In this document: positions 28,628 to 38,000 of the stretch, piece after piece
How the letters are laid out: each line of letters opens with the position of its first letter
Position numbering within the stretch: the stretch's first letter is position 1
Assembly (NCBI RefSeq): GCF_014694455.1
Contig: NZ_JAAUWT010000001.1
Span: 372,001-436,000 of the forward strand
DNA from: Vibrio sp. S9_S30
GTDB lineage: Bacteria; Pseudomonadota; Gammaproteobacteria; Enterobacterales; Vibrionaceae
DNA: 64,000 nt
Direction: 5' to 3'
Notes under the pieces: generated by a model
The model's input: only the letters and a program-made list of their open reading frames with translations
Database searches by the model: none
What the model was told of the DNA's origin: nothing
Made by a program: the position numbers and the translations under genes

Positions 28628-28722
28628 ACCGATAAAGAAAGGATAAAACGGATAAAAACGATAAAGCCGATAAATGAAAGATAAAGCCGATAAAAAGATA
28701 AAACCGATAAAAAGATAAAACC
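28628..28722. repeat. Degenerate GATAAA(R)CCGATAAA repeats
   Basis: Six or more variably spaced copies of GATAAA separated by CCG, RCCG or short A runs lie between the HD-GYP and chrA genes. The repeat unit equals the left arm of the chrA terminator (GATAAAACCGA), so it probably arose by repeated slippage or duplication of that arm. Confidence 0.7.
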
Positions 28723-28750
28723 GAGTGTATGTGACTCGGTTTTATCTTTT
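28710..28750 (-). terminator. Terminator of chrA
   Basis: A 17-bp perfect inverted repeat (AAAAGATAAAACCGAGT and complement, 7-nt loop), U-rich in the minus-strand direction, 14 bp after the chrA stop codon. Confidence 0.88.
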
Positions 28751-28763
28751 ACGTTTGCGGTTC

Positions 28764-29918
28764 TTATACAGGGAGCAGACCGAGAAGCAAACCTGCACCA
28801 ATGAAGAAAGCCACAAGAGCAACAATAGGAAGTTTATGTTGTTTCAACAAATAGAAACCGGCTAATACCACCGCCATGTCTGCCCCCGTTAATACACCAC
28901 TGGTAAAAACAGGTTGGTAGAGAGCCGCGAGTAAAAGACCGACTACCGAGGCATTCACCCCAGCCACTGCCCCCGCTAATTTGGGTCTGCTTGCCAATGC
29001 TTGCCAGTGATGTAATACGGCGAGCAGCAATAAAAAGCCAGGTAGAAAAACCGCTAAGGTTGCCAGTAATGCGCCCATAATCGGAGAGGAGGGCAAAAGC
29101 TCATAACCAATGTAGGTTGCAAACGTAAACATGGGACCCGGCACGGCTTGGGCGGCGGCATAGCCGGTAATAAAGGCGTCTTGGCTGATCTGGTCACCAA
29201 CAATATTTTGCAACAAAGGCAGCACCACATGTCCTCCCCCAAAAACCAAACTGCCTGCTTGGAAGAAGTCACTGAACAGCTGGATTTCTGCCATTAAGTT
29301 GCCTACGAGAGGTAACCCAAATAAGAGCGCGGCAAACGCAATCAGAGGCGTCCAACGGATTTGTATTGGTCGAGAAGCGTCGTTTTCTTTCGGTTGCCCT
29401 TTTAACAAGGCTTGTCCCACAAAAGCCGCAATCACTAAAACCATCATCTGAGTATACAGATTAGGAAACAGAAGAAGTGCCAAAGCGGTCGCAACACACA
29501 AGGCAATGGTTATCTTTTGTTGGCAAAAATTCTTGTACATGCCAATCGTTGCGTCTGCGACAACAACGACCGCGAGCAGTTTCAAACCATGGATGATGTT
29601 TTGGAAAACACTGGAATCAGTTAGCTGGCTACTCAGGACAGCGAGCAGCAGCATCAGAATCACTGAAGGCAGAGTAAAGCCTAAGAATGCGGCCATCGCC
29701 CCCGTAATACCGCCTTTGCGATACCCTAATGCAAAGCCGACTTGGCTGGAACCCGGACCGGGTAAAAATTGGCTAAGCGCAACAATCTGAGCATACTCTT
29801 CTTCCTTTAGCCATTTGAGCTTTTCAACAAAGGTATGGCGAAAGTAGCCAATATGCGCCGCAGGGCCACCAAAGCTCACCCAACCGAGCAGGAAAAAGGT
29901 TTTAAAAATCGAGAACAT
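28764..29918 (-). CDS. chrA: Chromate transporter family protein (ChrA, long chain)
   Basis: Inner-membrane protein of 384 residues made of two homologous halves of about 190 residues, as in long-chain CHR proteins. The family motif GWVSFGGPAAHIGYF (residues 12-26) and FLPGPGSSQVG in the first half are repeated in degenerate form in the second half (GSLVFGGGHVVLPLL, AVPGPMFTFATYIG). The family exports chromate, probably by proton exchange; other substrates are possible for uncharacterised members. Divergent from a LysR gene, its likely regulator. Confidence 0.9.
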   Translation of the reverse strand: MFSIFKTFFLLGWVSFGGPAAHIGYFRHTFVEKLKWLKEEEYAQIVALSQFLPGPGSSQVGFALGYRKGGITGAMAAFLGFTLPSVILMLLLAVLSSQLTDSSVFQNIIHGLKLLAVVVVADATIGMYKNFCQQKITIALCVATALALLLFPNLYTQMMVLVIAAFVGQALLKGQPKENDASRPIQIRWTPLIAFAALLFGLPLVGNLMAEIQLFSDFFQAGSLVFGGGHVVLPLLQNIVGDQISQDAFITGYAAAQAVPGPMFTFATYIGYELLPSSPIMGALLATLAVFLPGFLLLLAVLHHWQALASRPKLAGAVAGVNASVVGLLLAALYQPVFTSGVLTGADMAVVLAGFYLLKQHKLPIVALVAFFIGAGLLLGLLPV

Positions 29919-30041
29919 CTACCAAATCCAATCTAAATACAGTCGTTACTGGTTAGATAGAGTAATGGCACGACTTAAATGATTCAAATTGATAGTTTTA
30001 ATATAGAATATGAATGAAATGGGTTTGGAAGAAGGCGACGT

Positions 30042-30965
30042 ATGCGCTTCGATATGAATTGGAAGAACATCGATTTGAATCTTTTGGTGGCATTTTCTGC
30101 GTTGTTTGAAAGCCAAAGTGTGAGTGGTGCCGCGAAACAGTTGCATGTGAGTCAATCTGCAATGAGCCACAGCTTGGCCAGGTTGCGGGTGTTATTGGAT
30201 GATCCACTTTTTGAAAGGCACGGTCATACCATGTTACCGACGGAACGAGCGCTCTCATTAGCCTCCACTGTCGAGAGCATATTAGATAAAGTTACCGGAG
30301 AGCTGCTGTCTCCCCAAGTCTTTTCTCCTCAAGACTATCAAGGCGTGTGCCGAATCGGTTTAACGGATTACGCCGAATTTATCTTTGCTCCTGTTTTGTA
30401 TGATGGCATTTCCAAGCAAGCGCCTCATAGCCAAATTAGCTTTGTTAACGTGAATCGGAGCAACTATGTTCGGTTGGTTGAAGAGCAAAAGCTGGATGTC
30501 GTGATTGGCAGTTTTCCCGATCTAGACGCACGATTCCAAAGTGAACACCTTTATGATGAAGAACACGTTTGTTTGTTCGATTCCACCTTATTTGGCAAGG
30601 TAAAGCAGCTATCTTTGGAACAGTATTTATCGGTAGATCATGCTCTGGTGAGCCCAAGCGGTGAGCTGACCACAGGGATCGATAGTCATTTAATGCAGAT
30701 GGGGGAAGTTCGGCAAGTGAGAGTAAGTGCTGGGAATTTTTTGACAATTCGACAGCTGCTTCGCCAACGCAAATTGCTCGCGATTGTTCCGAAACGCATG
30801 GCGGAAATTGAAGGGTTTGATGATCAACTGTTGATGTCAAAACCGCCCATCACTGTCAGCAATTTTCCCATTTCGCTGATTTGGCCATCTAAGCAGCACA
30901 CACGAGCCAAAAATATGTGGCTACGAGAATGGGTGAAGGAAGGGGTAACGATAATACCCACTTGA
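30042..30965 (+). CDS. LysR-family regulator (NodD-like) divergent from chrA
   Basis: A 307-residue LysR regulator. The N-terminus NWKNIDLNLLVAFSALFE and helix-turn-helix SVSGAAKQLHVSQSAMSHSLARLR (described by ends) belong to the NodD/PBP2-Nod type, followed by a co-inducer domain (VGL-like opening RIGLTDYAEF). The gene lies 123 bp from and divergent to chrA, which it probably controls. ATG 30042 and ATG 30054 are both possible starts; the latter gives the canonical family N-terminus. Confidence 0.9.
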   Translation: MRFDMNWKNIDLNLLVAFSALFESQSVSGAAKQLHVSQSAMSHSLARLRVLLDDPLFERHGHTMLPTERALSLASTVESILDKVTGELLSPQVFSPQDYQGVCRIGLTDYAEFIFAPVLYDGISKQAPHSQISFVNVNRSNYVRLVEEQKLDVVIGSFPDLDARFQSEHLYDEEHVCLFDSTLFGKVKQLSLEQYLSVDHALVSPSGELTTGIDSHLMQMGEVRQVRVSAGNFLTIRQLLRQRKLLAIVPKRMAEIEGFDDQLLMSKPPITVSNFPISLIWPSKQHTRAKNMWLREWVKEGVTIIPT

Positions 30966-31048
30966 ATTGGTTGGCTTTCCAACCGTATCAACCGTCATGC
31001 CGAAAGAGCCTCCTAAGTTGAGTGTTTAGTTTACCTCTGGGGCTTATC

Positions 31049-32563
31049 TCATGAGCAGTGGTCTCTTTTTTTGAGCGTAATGACTTTGCTTTCTTTAAAT
31101 TGCTTTTTGGGTTTACCAGAACGCTCGCAATGTCTGACTAACCAAGCTTGCACTTCAAGTTGCACATTGCCAGTGCTTGAGCGAGTGAACGCCAAGGTCA
31201 TAAAGTGTTCTTTATTCTGATAGTAATTTTTCAGCATGTACCATTTGCTGACGAGTTCCGATTTTGTGCACCACACATCTTCGTATTGAACGTCCCCGTG
31301 ATGACCTGAAAAGTGAGGCAGGTGTTTCACTTTCCTAGGTGTCGCAGCGGAGAGCTTTCCGCCATCGCATGGAGGAATATTCGACATTGGGGAAGAGATG
31401 ATTTCGTGTAGCGTGGCGCTTTTGCTGCCAATCTCAACGCTGGCAATGCGACCATAATGCACATCGCCCGACAGACAAAGGATGTCATTTCCAGACTCTC
31501 CTAACGCATCGAGCAGTTGCTTGTATTGGCTTTCATAGTTAGCAAGGTTGTAGTCTGATGTTGACCCTGGTTTCACGATCAGCGGCTGTGGTAAGACTAA
31601 CACGCCCACTTTATTGAGGTTTTTCGCCCAGTCGATAAGCTGTTGAAATACTTTGCTGGTGGTCATCGATTTGGGGGGCTCATGTTTGTTTCTGTCTGTT
31701 CTTAAATCAACAAAACAAAAGGACACATCGTCACCAACATCAAACGTTCGAAATGGGGTGATTTGTTGCACGTTTCTAACGCCATCTGTTGCGCTTTTTA
31801 TCCAAGCTGCTTTGATCTTTTTAGAGAGAGTAATCGCCCACAAGTATGGATTGGTCCCCTGAACATACGGGTAATTATTCCAATATTCGTGATCATCGGC
31901 TAAAAACCAGCACCCGCCGTGGCGATACAGTTTACGGTTGATATCCCACGTCTCTTCGTAATCCGTCGCGATTCGCTTATGCACTTCATTAATAACAGGA
32001 GAAAGCGAGTCTACCCCAATATCAAGATACACCTGATCACCCGTCAGAAATTTAACATGGGGGCGTTCTTCCGGTTTTCCCTGAAAATATAAGTGAGTGT
32101 ATGCCTTGGCAGCCTGTCCCTTCTCATGCTTGCCGTTGTAAAAACAACTTCCAAGCATGGCAACAAAGGGCTCGGTTTCTGAAAGTGAAGTGGGTAAGGT
32201 TTTTAATGTGCCGGTTTCAAGCACTGTTTCTTGGATGGTCTTGTTGTGATTGTCACAGCCGCTAAACGTGTGCTCACCGCGGACAAAATCGATGTAATAG
32301 GTTTGATTAGGCGCCAACCCCGTAATAACGACAACCTTGAAAAAGCGTTCGCGCAGTTTGGTAAACGGCCGTTCCCAGTCCTGCTGTCGAATAAAGTAGG
32401 TGGCTATGGGGTGACGTTCTCGCTCAGTGATAGGTTGAGTGAACACGTTAACTTTGAAGGTATCCGGCTTGCCTTGGTATTCCGATAGCGTACCGACCCA
32501 GATCTTTGCTTGGTGGGTTCCCACCTCTTGAATAACCAAGTTCCATTTGTTTTTGCTCATCAC
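31049..32563 (-). CDS. PhoD-like metallophosphatase
   Basis: A 504-residue protein with an N-terminal fibronectin-like region (VGTHQAKIWVG, about residues 13-110) and a PhoD-type phosphatase domain: GSCFYNGK, TGDQVYLD (about 188), FLADDHEYWNNYP (about 230), and SGDVHYGRI near residue 375. These Asp, His and Asn residues bind the metals. There is no signal peptide, unlike secreted Bacillus PhoD, so it may be cytoplasmic or exported by another route. Substrate unknown. Confidence 0.82.
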   Translation of the reverse strand: MMSKNKWNLVIQEVGTHQAKIWVGTLSEYQGKPDTFKVNVFTQPITERERHPIATYFIRQQDWERPFTKLRERFFKVVVITGLAPNQTYYIDFVRGEHTFSGCDNHNKTIQETVLETGTLKTLPTSLSETEPFVAMLGSCFYNGKHEKGQAAKAYTHLYFQGKPEERPHVKFLTGDQVYLDIGVDSLSPVINEVHKRIATDYEETWDINRKLYRHGGCWFLADDHEYWNNYPYVQGTNPYLWAITLSKKIKAAWIKSATDGVRNVQQITPFRTFDVGDDVSFCFVDLRTDRNKHEPPKSMTTSKVFQQLIDWAKNLNKVGVLVLPQPLIVKPGSTSDYNLANYESQYKQLLDALGESGNDILCLSGDVHYGRIASVEIGSKSATLHEIISSPMSNIPPCDGGKLSAATPRKVKHLPHFSGHHGDVQYEDVWCTKSELVSKWYMLKNYYQNKEHFMTLAFTRSSTGNVQLEVQAWLVRHCERSGKPKKQFKESKVITLKKRDHCS

Positions 32564-32676
32564 TCATCCTGTGCTCTATCAGGCGATAAAGCAGGATTCG
32601 CCTAGGCTATATGGAATGATCCCCTGTTATTCTTGAAGTAATTGTTATTATTGTCAATGTTAATAATGAGAAACCG

Positions 32677-33069
32677 TTAGATGATGTCTGCGTCAAACCT
32701 CGCCGCTCTTGCCTGCGCGAGTGTGCAGTTGGTGTTTTCCATCAATTCAGCAAGGGTAATATTGGGATTAGCCAAGATAAGGGATCTCAGTTGATCTGAA
32801 AGAGGAAGGTGCTGTTCTCGTAATGCCTCCATACGTTCGTCAATTTTCTTGATGATGAATTGGTAGGATTCATAGTCGATTTCAGTCAAGGCAGCAGAGA
32901 AAGCACGCAGGTCTTCAAATTCGGCGACAACTTGCCAGTTTCTTGAACGGCGAACCCTTTTCAACTCCGCTTGATGTTGAAGTGCAATGGATTTGGCCTG
33001 TTTGGCATTTTCCCCCCCAACCCTATGGATCAGAGAAGGCAACGAGACAGCAATGTTATTTTTTCGCAT
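32677..33069 (-). CDS. RRF_GI-type small protein (ribosome recycling factor-like family name)
   Basis: A 130-residue protein. The conserved blocks LPSLIHRVGG (residues 9-18) and RRSRNWQ (about 40-46) are the two motifs I associate with a gammaproteobacterial family named after ribosome recycling factor; true RRF homology is doubtful. The C-terminal helices (ANPNITLAELMENTNCTLAQARAARF) look like a helix-turn-helix or helical bundle. Located 113 bp upstream of the PhoD-like gene on the same strand. Function unknown. Confidence 0.6.
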   Translation of the reverse strand: MRKNNIAVSLPSLIHRVGGENAKQAKSIALQHQAELKRVRRSRNWQVVAEFEDLRAFSAALTEIDYESYQFIIKKIDERMEALREQHLPLSDQLRSLILANPNITLAELMENTNCTLAQARAARFDADII

Positions 33070-33275
33070 GCCGATAATTGTGCAATGTTGCTGATGGAAT
33101 AGCTATCAATATCCTTTTCCTCTTTAAAGACCTGTGATTTGGTACTTTGTATCGTAAATGTGCGGAGTCACTCTCAATTTTTCAGTCACCAATATTGAGT
33201 GTGTGGTTTCATATTTTTGTAACTGTATGATTTCACCGTCTTAGTTATATATCAATGGCTTTAAAAAGAGAAAAA

Positions 33276-34050
33276 ATGAAAGAAGTTAAGTATTTAAATG
33301 TCAGTTATCCTTCTATGGTGAAAGACAGTAGGCTTGTGATTTTTGGTGAGGGTAGTCATTCCATTCCTCATTACAAAGAGGAAGTGATTCGTGCTTTGCC
33401 GATTCTTAAAGGGATGGGATTTACTCATTTAGCGATGGAGATGCTTCCTGTATCTCTTCAAGAAAAAGTGGACCTCTATAATAAAACAGGAAAAGGTGAA
33501 CAGCATCTGGTTGACCATTTTAATCGTCATTGGGCTCATGGGATGCCTGCTGCAGAAAATGCCGCCAGATATTATAAGATTGTTGTCCAAGCTCGGAATG
33601 ACAGTAGTTCCCTTAGATATGCCATATGAATTATACGACAGCCTCAAACTCGATTGTGATAGAAAAAATATGATGAAGGGTAAGTGTAAGGATAAGCATG
33701 TAATTAGAAATGAAATGTGGTCTAGAAATTTGGGACAGCTTCTAAAAAATGGATATAAAGTCGTTTCGTTCATGCATCACTACCACTCAGTAGTAAGATG
33801 GAAAAAGGATGTTGGAGTAAGAACGTTGGTAAGAGAACAGGGTTACAAAGCGGTTGTAATAAACATGATAGGGGGAGCATTCTGTTCTACTGAATCTGAA
33901 GATAGCTGTTCCGGAGGTAGTAAAGTTGAAGCTCCATATAATAAAAAACGCTTTTATATTGAAGTAGAAGCTGATCGAAATAAGGATTACGCGAAAGCCA
34001 ATTATCAAGTTCATCTTCCCCAAGTTAGAGAACCGAGAAAAATGCGATGA
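33276..34050 (+). pseudogene. ChaN/erythromycin-esterase-like protein gene, frameshifted
   Basis: Two overlapping reading frames together form one protein of about 255 residues. Frame 1 gives FGEGSHSIPHYKEEV, LAMEMLP and RHWAHGMPAAENAARYYK, then ends at 33629. The +1 frame continues from about 33583 with LSKLGMTVVPLDMPYELYD, NEMWSRNLGQLL and MHHYHSV to 34050. One extra base around 33579-33585 (in ATTGTTGTCC) accounts for the break. The GE.(S/T)H ... EM.P ... pattern is that of the ChaN / EreA / TIKI-like hydrolase fold. The 3' end overlaps the next gene by ATGA, so the two were coupled. Could be a sequencing error. Confidence 0.65.
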
Positions 34051-35138
34051 GCTTCTTAAAATTTTGTATTCCAGTTATCTTCTTTGCCACGATTTCTATA
34101 GATGTATTTGCTGTCGTTCGACCCAGTGAACCATTTTGGAAGTACAAAATTGATGATCCTAACCTAACTCTAAAGCAGGCTGATGAGCGTTGTGTTAATA
34201 GCTTAACAATGGACACTTGGGGTATAGGAAAGTGGTGCCGAAAAGCCAAAGAGCTAGGGTCTGAATCCGCAGATGAGATAATGCTGTTGCATTTTGGTGA
34301 CAGCATAAAGCACTTTCAAATTAATCTTGAAAAAGCAAAACAAGGTGATGCTATTGCGGCCGAAGCCGTAGGCCACGAGTATTTTTTAGATTTGGTGGTA
34401 GCGAAAGATGAATCTAAGACTATGTATTGGTACGAGAAATCGTACGCTGGTAGAAATGTCAGTGCAGGATTCAGATTAGCGAATTTTTATCTACACTTTT
34501 CTGAGCGATATCAGAACCCCAAAAGGGGAATAGAGATATTAAATGAACTGGCTGAACTCCCCGTTTACTCCGGTGTTAATGGAGTCTCCGAACAACAATT
34601 TAGAGCTCGTAGGAAACTGGCGGTGTTGTATCTTAAAGGTGACGTTGTTAAGAATAATCTCGCGTTAGCTTGGTATTACTTCGAGCGTGCATATAGTAAT
34701 CGAAAATATGATTCGTATGAGATAGGTTATATGTACTTTCATGGACTTAGCGTGGATAAAAACATAGCTGAATCGAAAAAACACTTTTCCCGTAAACAAT
34801 CCTTTGAGGCAATACTTTCTTCAAAAGAACAATTTCATCCTGAAGCTTTATATTATTTGGGATTAATGAAATATAAGGGCTTAGAAGCACCCCAAGACCT
34901 TGCTATGGCATATTCGCTATTTAAGCTAAGCAGCGAGGGATTGTACAATCGTTATGATTGGACGGAAGACTTAGACCCCGAATTCAGATCACATATGTAT
35001 TACCTTTTGGGGTATATGTCGGAAATGGGAGTGGGTACGGACAAGGATATTTCTCTGGCGAAATATTATTATGAAAGATCTCAAAGGTTCGAATCCGAGT
35101 TTTCGGCTCTAAGTGCAGCAAGAATTTCCAAATTATAA
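34047..35138 (+). CDS. Exported Sel1-repeat protein
   Basis: A 363-residue protein with a signal peptide (SFLKFCIPVIFFATISIDVFA). From about residue 105 there are about five Sel1-like (TPR-type) repeats, each ending in a pattern such as GHEYFLDLVVAKDESKTMYW, LYLKGDVVKNNLALAWYYF, YMYFHGLSVDKNIAESKKHF and MSEMGVGTDKDISLAKYYYE. Such solenoids mediate protein-protein contacts in the periplasm. It overlaps the upstream frameshifted gene by 4 bp, implying translational coupling and a shared function. AT-richer than flanking conserved genes. Confidence 0.85.
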   Translation: MSFLKFCIPVIFFATISIDVFAVVRPSEPFWKYKIDDPNLTLKQADERCVNSLTMDTWGIGKWCRKAKELGSESADEIMLLHFGDSIKHFQINLEKAKQGDAIAAEAVGHEYFLDLVVAKDESKTMYWYEKSYAGRNVSAGFRLANFYLHFSERYQNPKRGIEILNELAELPVYSGVNGVSEQQFRARRKLAVLYLKGDVVKNNLALAWYYFERAYSNRKYDSYEIGYMYFHGLSVDKNIAESKKHFSRKQSFEAILSSKEQFHPEALYYLGLMKYKGLEAPQDLAMAYSLFKLSSEGLYNRYDWTEDLDPEFRSHMYYLLGYMSEMGVGTDKDISLAKYYYERSQRFESEFSALSAARISKL

Positions 35139-35161
35139 AGCGCAGAGGAGCCCTGCGCTTT
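35137..35161. terminator. Bidirectional hairpin between Sel1 gene and glycerate kinase
   Basis: A 9-bp perfect stem (AAAGCGCAG / CTGCGCTTT, 7-nt loop) that begins inside the Sel1-gene stop codon, between convergent genes. Confidence 0.75.
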
Positions 35162-35181
35162 GAGTGTTGCTTTTTGAGAGG

Positions 35182-36321
35182 TTATTTCCCCAAATTCATC
35201 GACCACATTCTTGCCACGTTTTCAGACAGGTTAGTGAGGTTGTCACCAGCTTCCTGAAAGGCTGTGGGGAGATCTAACGCTCGGGGAACGGCCGCGAAAA
35301 TAGCATCGATACCACATTGGTATGCGGCTTGGTAGTTTTCGCCGATGCATCCCGCGAGGGCGATTACGGGGAGGTCAAATTTCTTAGCCAGCGACGCAAC
35401 GCCCATCGGGGTTTTTCCGTGCGCCGTTTGCCAGTCTATTCTGCCTTCTCCGGTGACCACCAAATCCGCCCCTTCAAGTTGGCTTTCTAAGTCAACGGTT
35501 TCGAGCACGATGTCTATCCCAGGTTGTAACTTAGCGTGAGTAAATGCGATCAATGCTGCTCCCATTCCCCCAGCGGCTCCAGCCCCTGTTTTGGTTAACA
35601 CATCGCGACCGATTTGCTGGCGGATAAGTTGCCCGTAATGATTGAGGTTGTTATCGAGTAGGTGGATGTCGGCTTCGGTTGCCCCCTTCTGCGGTCCAAA
35701 GGTGGCCGAGGCCCCTTTACTTCCACACAGAGGGTTATCAACATCACACGCCACCAAAATTTCACAGTCGGCTAGCTTTGGGTTTAAGCCGGACAGCTCA
35801 ATGTGCACAAGCTCTTTTAAGCCACTGCCATTGAGTGCGATAGGTTGACCATTTTGGCTTAAAAATTTGGCTCCTAATGCCGCCATCATGCCAACACCAC
35901 CATCATTTGTGGCACTGCCTCCTAAGCCAATAATCAACTTTTTTGCACCTTGCTCAAGCGCATGGTTGATGAGCTGCCCTGTGCCAAAGGACGTGGTCAG
36001 CTTAGGATCGCGTTGAGAAAGCGACACATGGTGAAGACCACTGGCCGCCGCCATTTCAATCACAGCCGTTTGGTTATCGCCAAGCAACCCATAAAAGGCA
36101 TCGACTGAGTTGCCTAAAGGTCCCGTCACCACAAGGTGAACCAAATGGCCTTTTGTGGCATCGACCAGTGATTGCACTGTGCCTTCTCCACCATCTGCGA
36201 CAGGGACGTGAATGAACTCACTGTCTGTCCAAACTCGGCGAAGTCCAGATTCGATGGCCAGACATACTTCTTTGGCAGTCAGGCTTTCCTTAAATGAATC
36301 TGGGGCGATAACTACTTTCAT
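35182..36321 (-). CDS. Glycerate kinase (GlxK/GarK type)
   Basis: Class-I glycerate kinase of 379 residues that phosphorylates D-glycerate to 2-phosphoglycerate (E. coli GarK/GlxK type). Family signatures: the N-terminus MKVVIAPDSFKESLTA, PVADGGEGTV, GLGGSATNDGGVGM (about residues 128-141), GAAGGMGAAL and VTGEGRIDWQT. It lies 24 bp after gntP and downstream of cdaR, all on the minus strand, forming a glycerate uptake and use module. Confidence 0.93.
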   Translation of the reverse strand: MKVVIAPDSFKESLTAKEVCLAIESGLRRVWTDSEFIHVPVADGGEGTVQSLVDATKGHLVHLVVTGPLGNSVDAFYGLLGDNQTAVIEMAAASGLHHVSLSQRDPKLTTSFGTGQLINHALEQGAKKLIIGLGGSATNDGGVGMMAALGAKFLSQNGQPIALNGSGLKELVHIELSGLNPKLADCEILVACDVDNPLCGSKGASATFGPQKGATEADIHLLDNNLNHYGQLIRQQIGRDVLTKTGAGAAGGMGAALIAFTHAKLQPGIDIVLETVDLESQLEGADLVVTGEGRIDWQTAHGKTPMGVASLAKKFDLPVIALAGCIGENYQAAYQCGIDAIFAAVPRALDLPTAFQEAGDNLTNLSENVARMWSMNLGK

Positions 36322-36345
36322 ATCACTCTCCTAACGCGGTGATGA

Positions 36346-37701
36346 TTACAATAAAACAAGGCTTAGAATGTAAACCAGTACAATGGCTGTGATACCTTGC
36401 ACTAAGGTTGCCATGGTCTGTGCGCGATATGCCAGCCCAACGCTCATGCGGCTAAACTGAGAGACGACCCAGAAGAAACTGTCGTTTGCATGAGAAACCG
36501 TCATTGCACCCGCACCAATGGCCATGACTGTAAGCACTCGGCCCATTTCGGAATCCAAGCCTAGCTGGCTAAGCAATGGAGCGACCAGTGCAGACGTGGT
36601 AACTAATGCAACGGTTGAAGAACCTTGTGCCGATTTAAGCGCCGCGGCAACGATAAATGGCATGAAAATGCCTATGCCTAATGCCGATAAGGTCGTGCCT
36701 AAATACTCCCCTAAAGGTGTGGCTTTCAAGACAGCACCAAATGCACCCCCTGCCCCTGTGATCAACAGAATGGGTGCCGCCGCCGTGATACCTTGGCTAA
36801 TGCGTTCGCTGAACTCAACTGCTTTGTTATCCGATTTAAGCAAGCGAACGGCCAGCAGTAGACCAATAACCAACGCCGTTAAAGGCTGTCCAAGGAAATT
36901 GAGCGTGTCAAATAAGAAGCCATCACCCAATGGCGCACTTGGGAAGCGAGCAACCGAGCCTAAACAGATGAGCAAAATAGGCACGAAGATAGGCGCGAAA
37001 GCTTGTCCAGCAGTGGGCAGTATGCCGTAAGATTCTTTCAGTGCTTTCCAATCGATGTTTTCCGCTGGGTTTTGAGCGTCTTCTCCATCGGGTTCCACAT
37101 CTTTAAAGCGATTCGCCCACAACATACCAGCGAGTGCCGCGACGCCCGCAACAAAAATACCGACGGCGATGACGAGACCAAGATTCGATTCCAAACCAAG
37201 GTTACCGGCTGCGGCAATAGGGCCTGGCGTTGGTGGAACGAAGGTATGAGTTGCGTATAAGCCAGTTGCTAACGCAACACTCATGGCGACGCTAGAGGTT
37301 TTCATCCGGTTCGCTAGTGATTCTTTCAGTGAGTTCAAGATGACGAAGCCAGAATCACAAAAAACGGGAACGGATACGATGTAACCAATCAGTGACATGG
37401 TCAGTGTTGGGAATCGATCACCCAAGACTTTGATCACGGTATCCGCCATGGTGATGGCCGCGCCGCTTTTTTCGAGAATGACACCGATAATGGTCCCTAA
37501 TACGATGACCAAACCAATGTAGCCGAGTATGCCTCCAAATCCTTTGGTTATCGTTTTGGCAATACTGTCGGCAGGAAGCCCGTAAGCGAATGCTGCAATG
37601 AATGCAGCGACTAACAAGGCAAGAAAGGGGTGTAGCTTAAATTTGGTGGTTGCAATGACGATAAACGCGATCACAGCCAGCAGGATTAGTATAAGACTCA
37701 T
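36346..37701 (-). CDS. GntP-family permease, probable glycerate/sugar-acid importer
   Basis: Inner-membrane permease of the gluconate:H+ symporter (GntP) family, 451 residues from ATG 37701, which has a GGAG ribosome site 7 bp upstream; an upstream start adds eight residues. About 12-13 hydrophobic segments. Conserved segments: ALLVAAFIAAFAYG, PVFCDSGFVIL, ATHTFVPPTPGPIAAA and AIGAGAMTVSHANDSFFW. The adjacent glycerate kinase and CdaR regulator suggest glycerate (or a sugar diacid) as substrate rather than gluconate; this is inference from context. Confidence 0.9.
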   Translation of the reverse strand: MSLILILLAVIAFIVIATTKFKLHPFLALLVAAFIAAFAYGLPADSIAKTITKGFGGILGYIGLVIVLGTIIGVILEKSGAAITMADTVIKVLGDRFPTLTMSLIGYIVSVPVFCDSGFVILNSLKESLANRMKTSSVAMSVALATGLYATHTFVPPTPGPIAAAGNLGLESNLGLVIAVGIFVAGVAALAGMLWANRFKDVEPDGEDAQNPAENIDWKALKESYGILPTAGQAFAPIFVPILLICLGSVARFPSAPLGDGFLFDTLNFLGQPLTALVIGLLLAVRLLKSDNKAVEFSERISQGITAAAPILLITGAGGAFGAVLKATPLGEYLGTTLSALGIGIFMPFIVAAALKSAQGSSTVALVTTSALVAPLLSQLGLDSEMGRVLTVMAIGAGAMTVSHANDSFFWVVSQFSRMSVGLAYRAQTMATLVQGITAIVLVYILSLVLL

Positions 37702-37740
37702 AATAACTCCGTTTATTTTTACCACTTTACTTACGTTTTT

Positions 37741-37770
37741 AAGCGTATTGCTCTTAAGCGTATTGCTCTT
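37741..37770 (+). repeat. 15-bp tandem duplication upstream of gntP
   Basis: Two perfect copies of AAGCGTATTGCTCTT, with a decayed third following, within 70 bp upstream of the gntP start. Confidence 0.85.
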
Positions 37771-37866
37771 ATGCGCAATGTTCCTATGTGTACCGCTTTT
37801 GTGCGTAAGGAGCGGTTATCTCTTTTTCCAAGCGTAGGTCTTCTTGGAATGCAATCCCTTATTCTT

Positions 37867-37906
37867 CTGATCGGCTGATCGGCTGATCGGCTGATCGGCT
37901 GATCGT
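37867..37906 (+). repeat. Octanucleotide microsatellite upstream of gntP
   Basis: Five tandem copies of CTGATCGG (last copy ends GT), about 170-205 bp upstream of the gntP start, in the gap between cdaR and gntP that should hold the gntP promoter and CdaR operator. Confidence 0.9.
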
Positions 37907-38000
37907 CTTAGGGAATGGGACTATTATCGGAGTTTATTGAGTGAAATCCTTTAGGCAATGGTGACAAATTCGCTGCCAATGTGAAGCTTTGATTTTGTGC

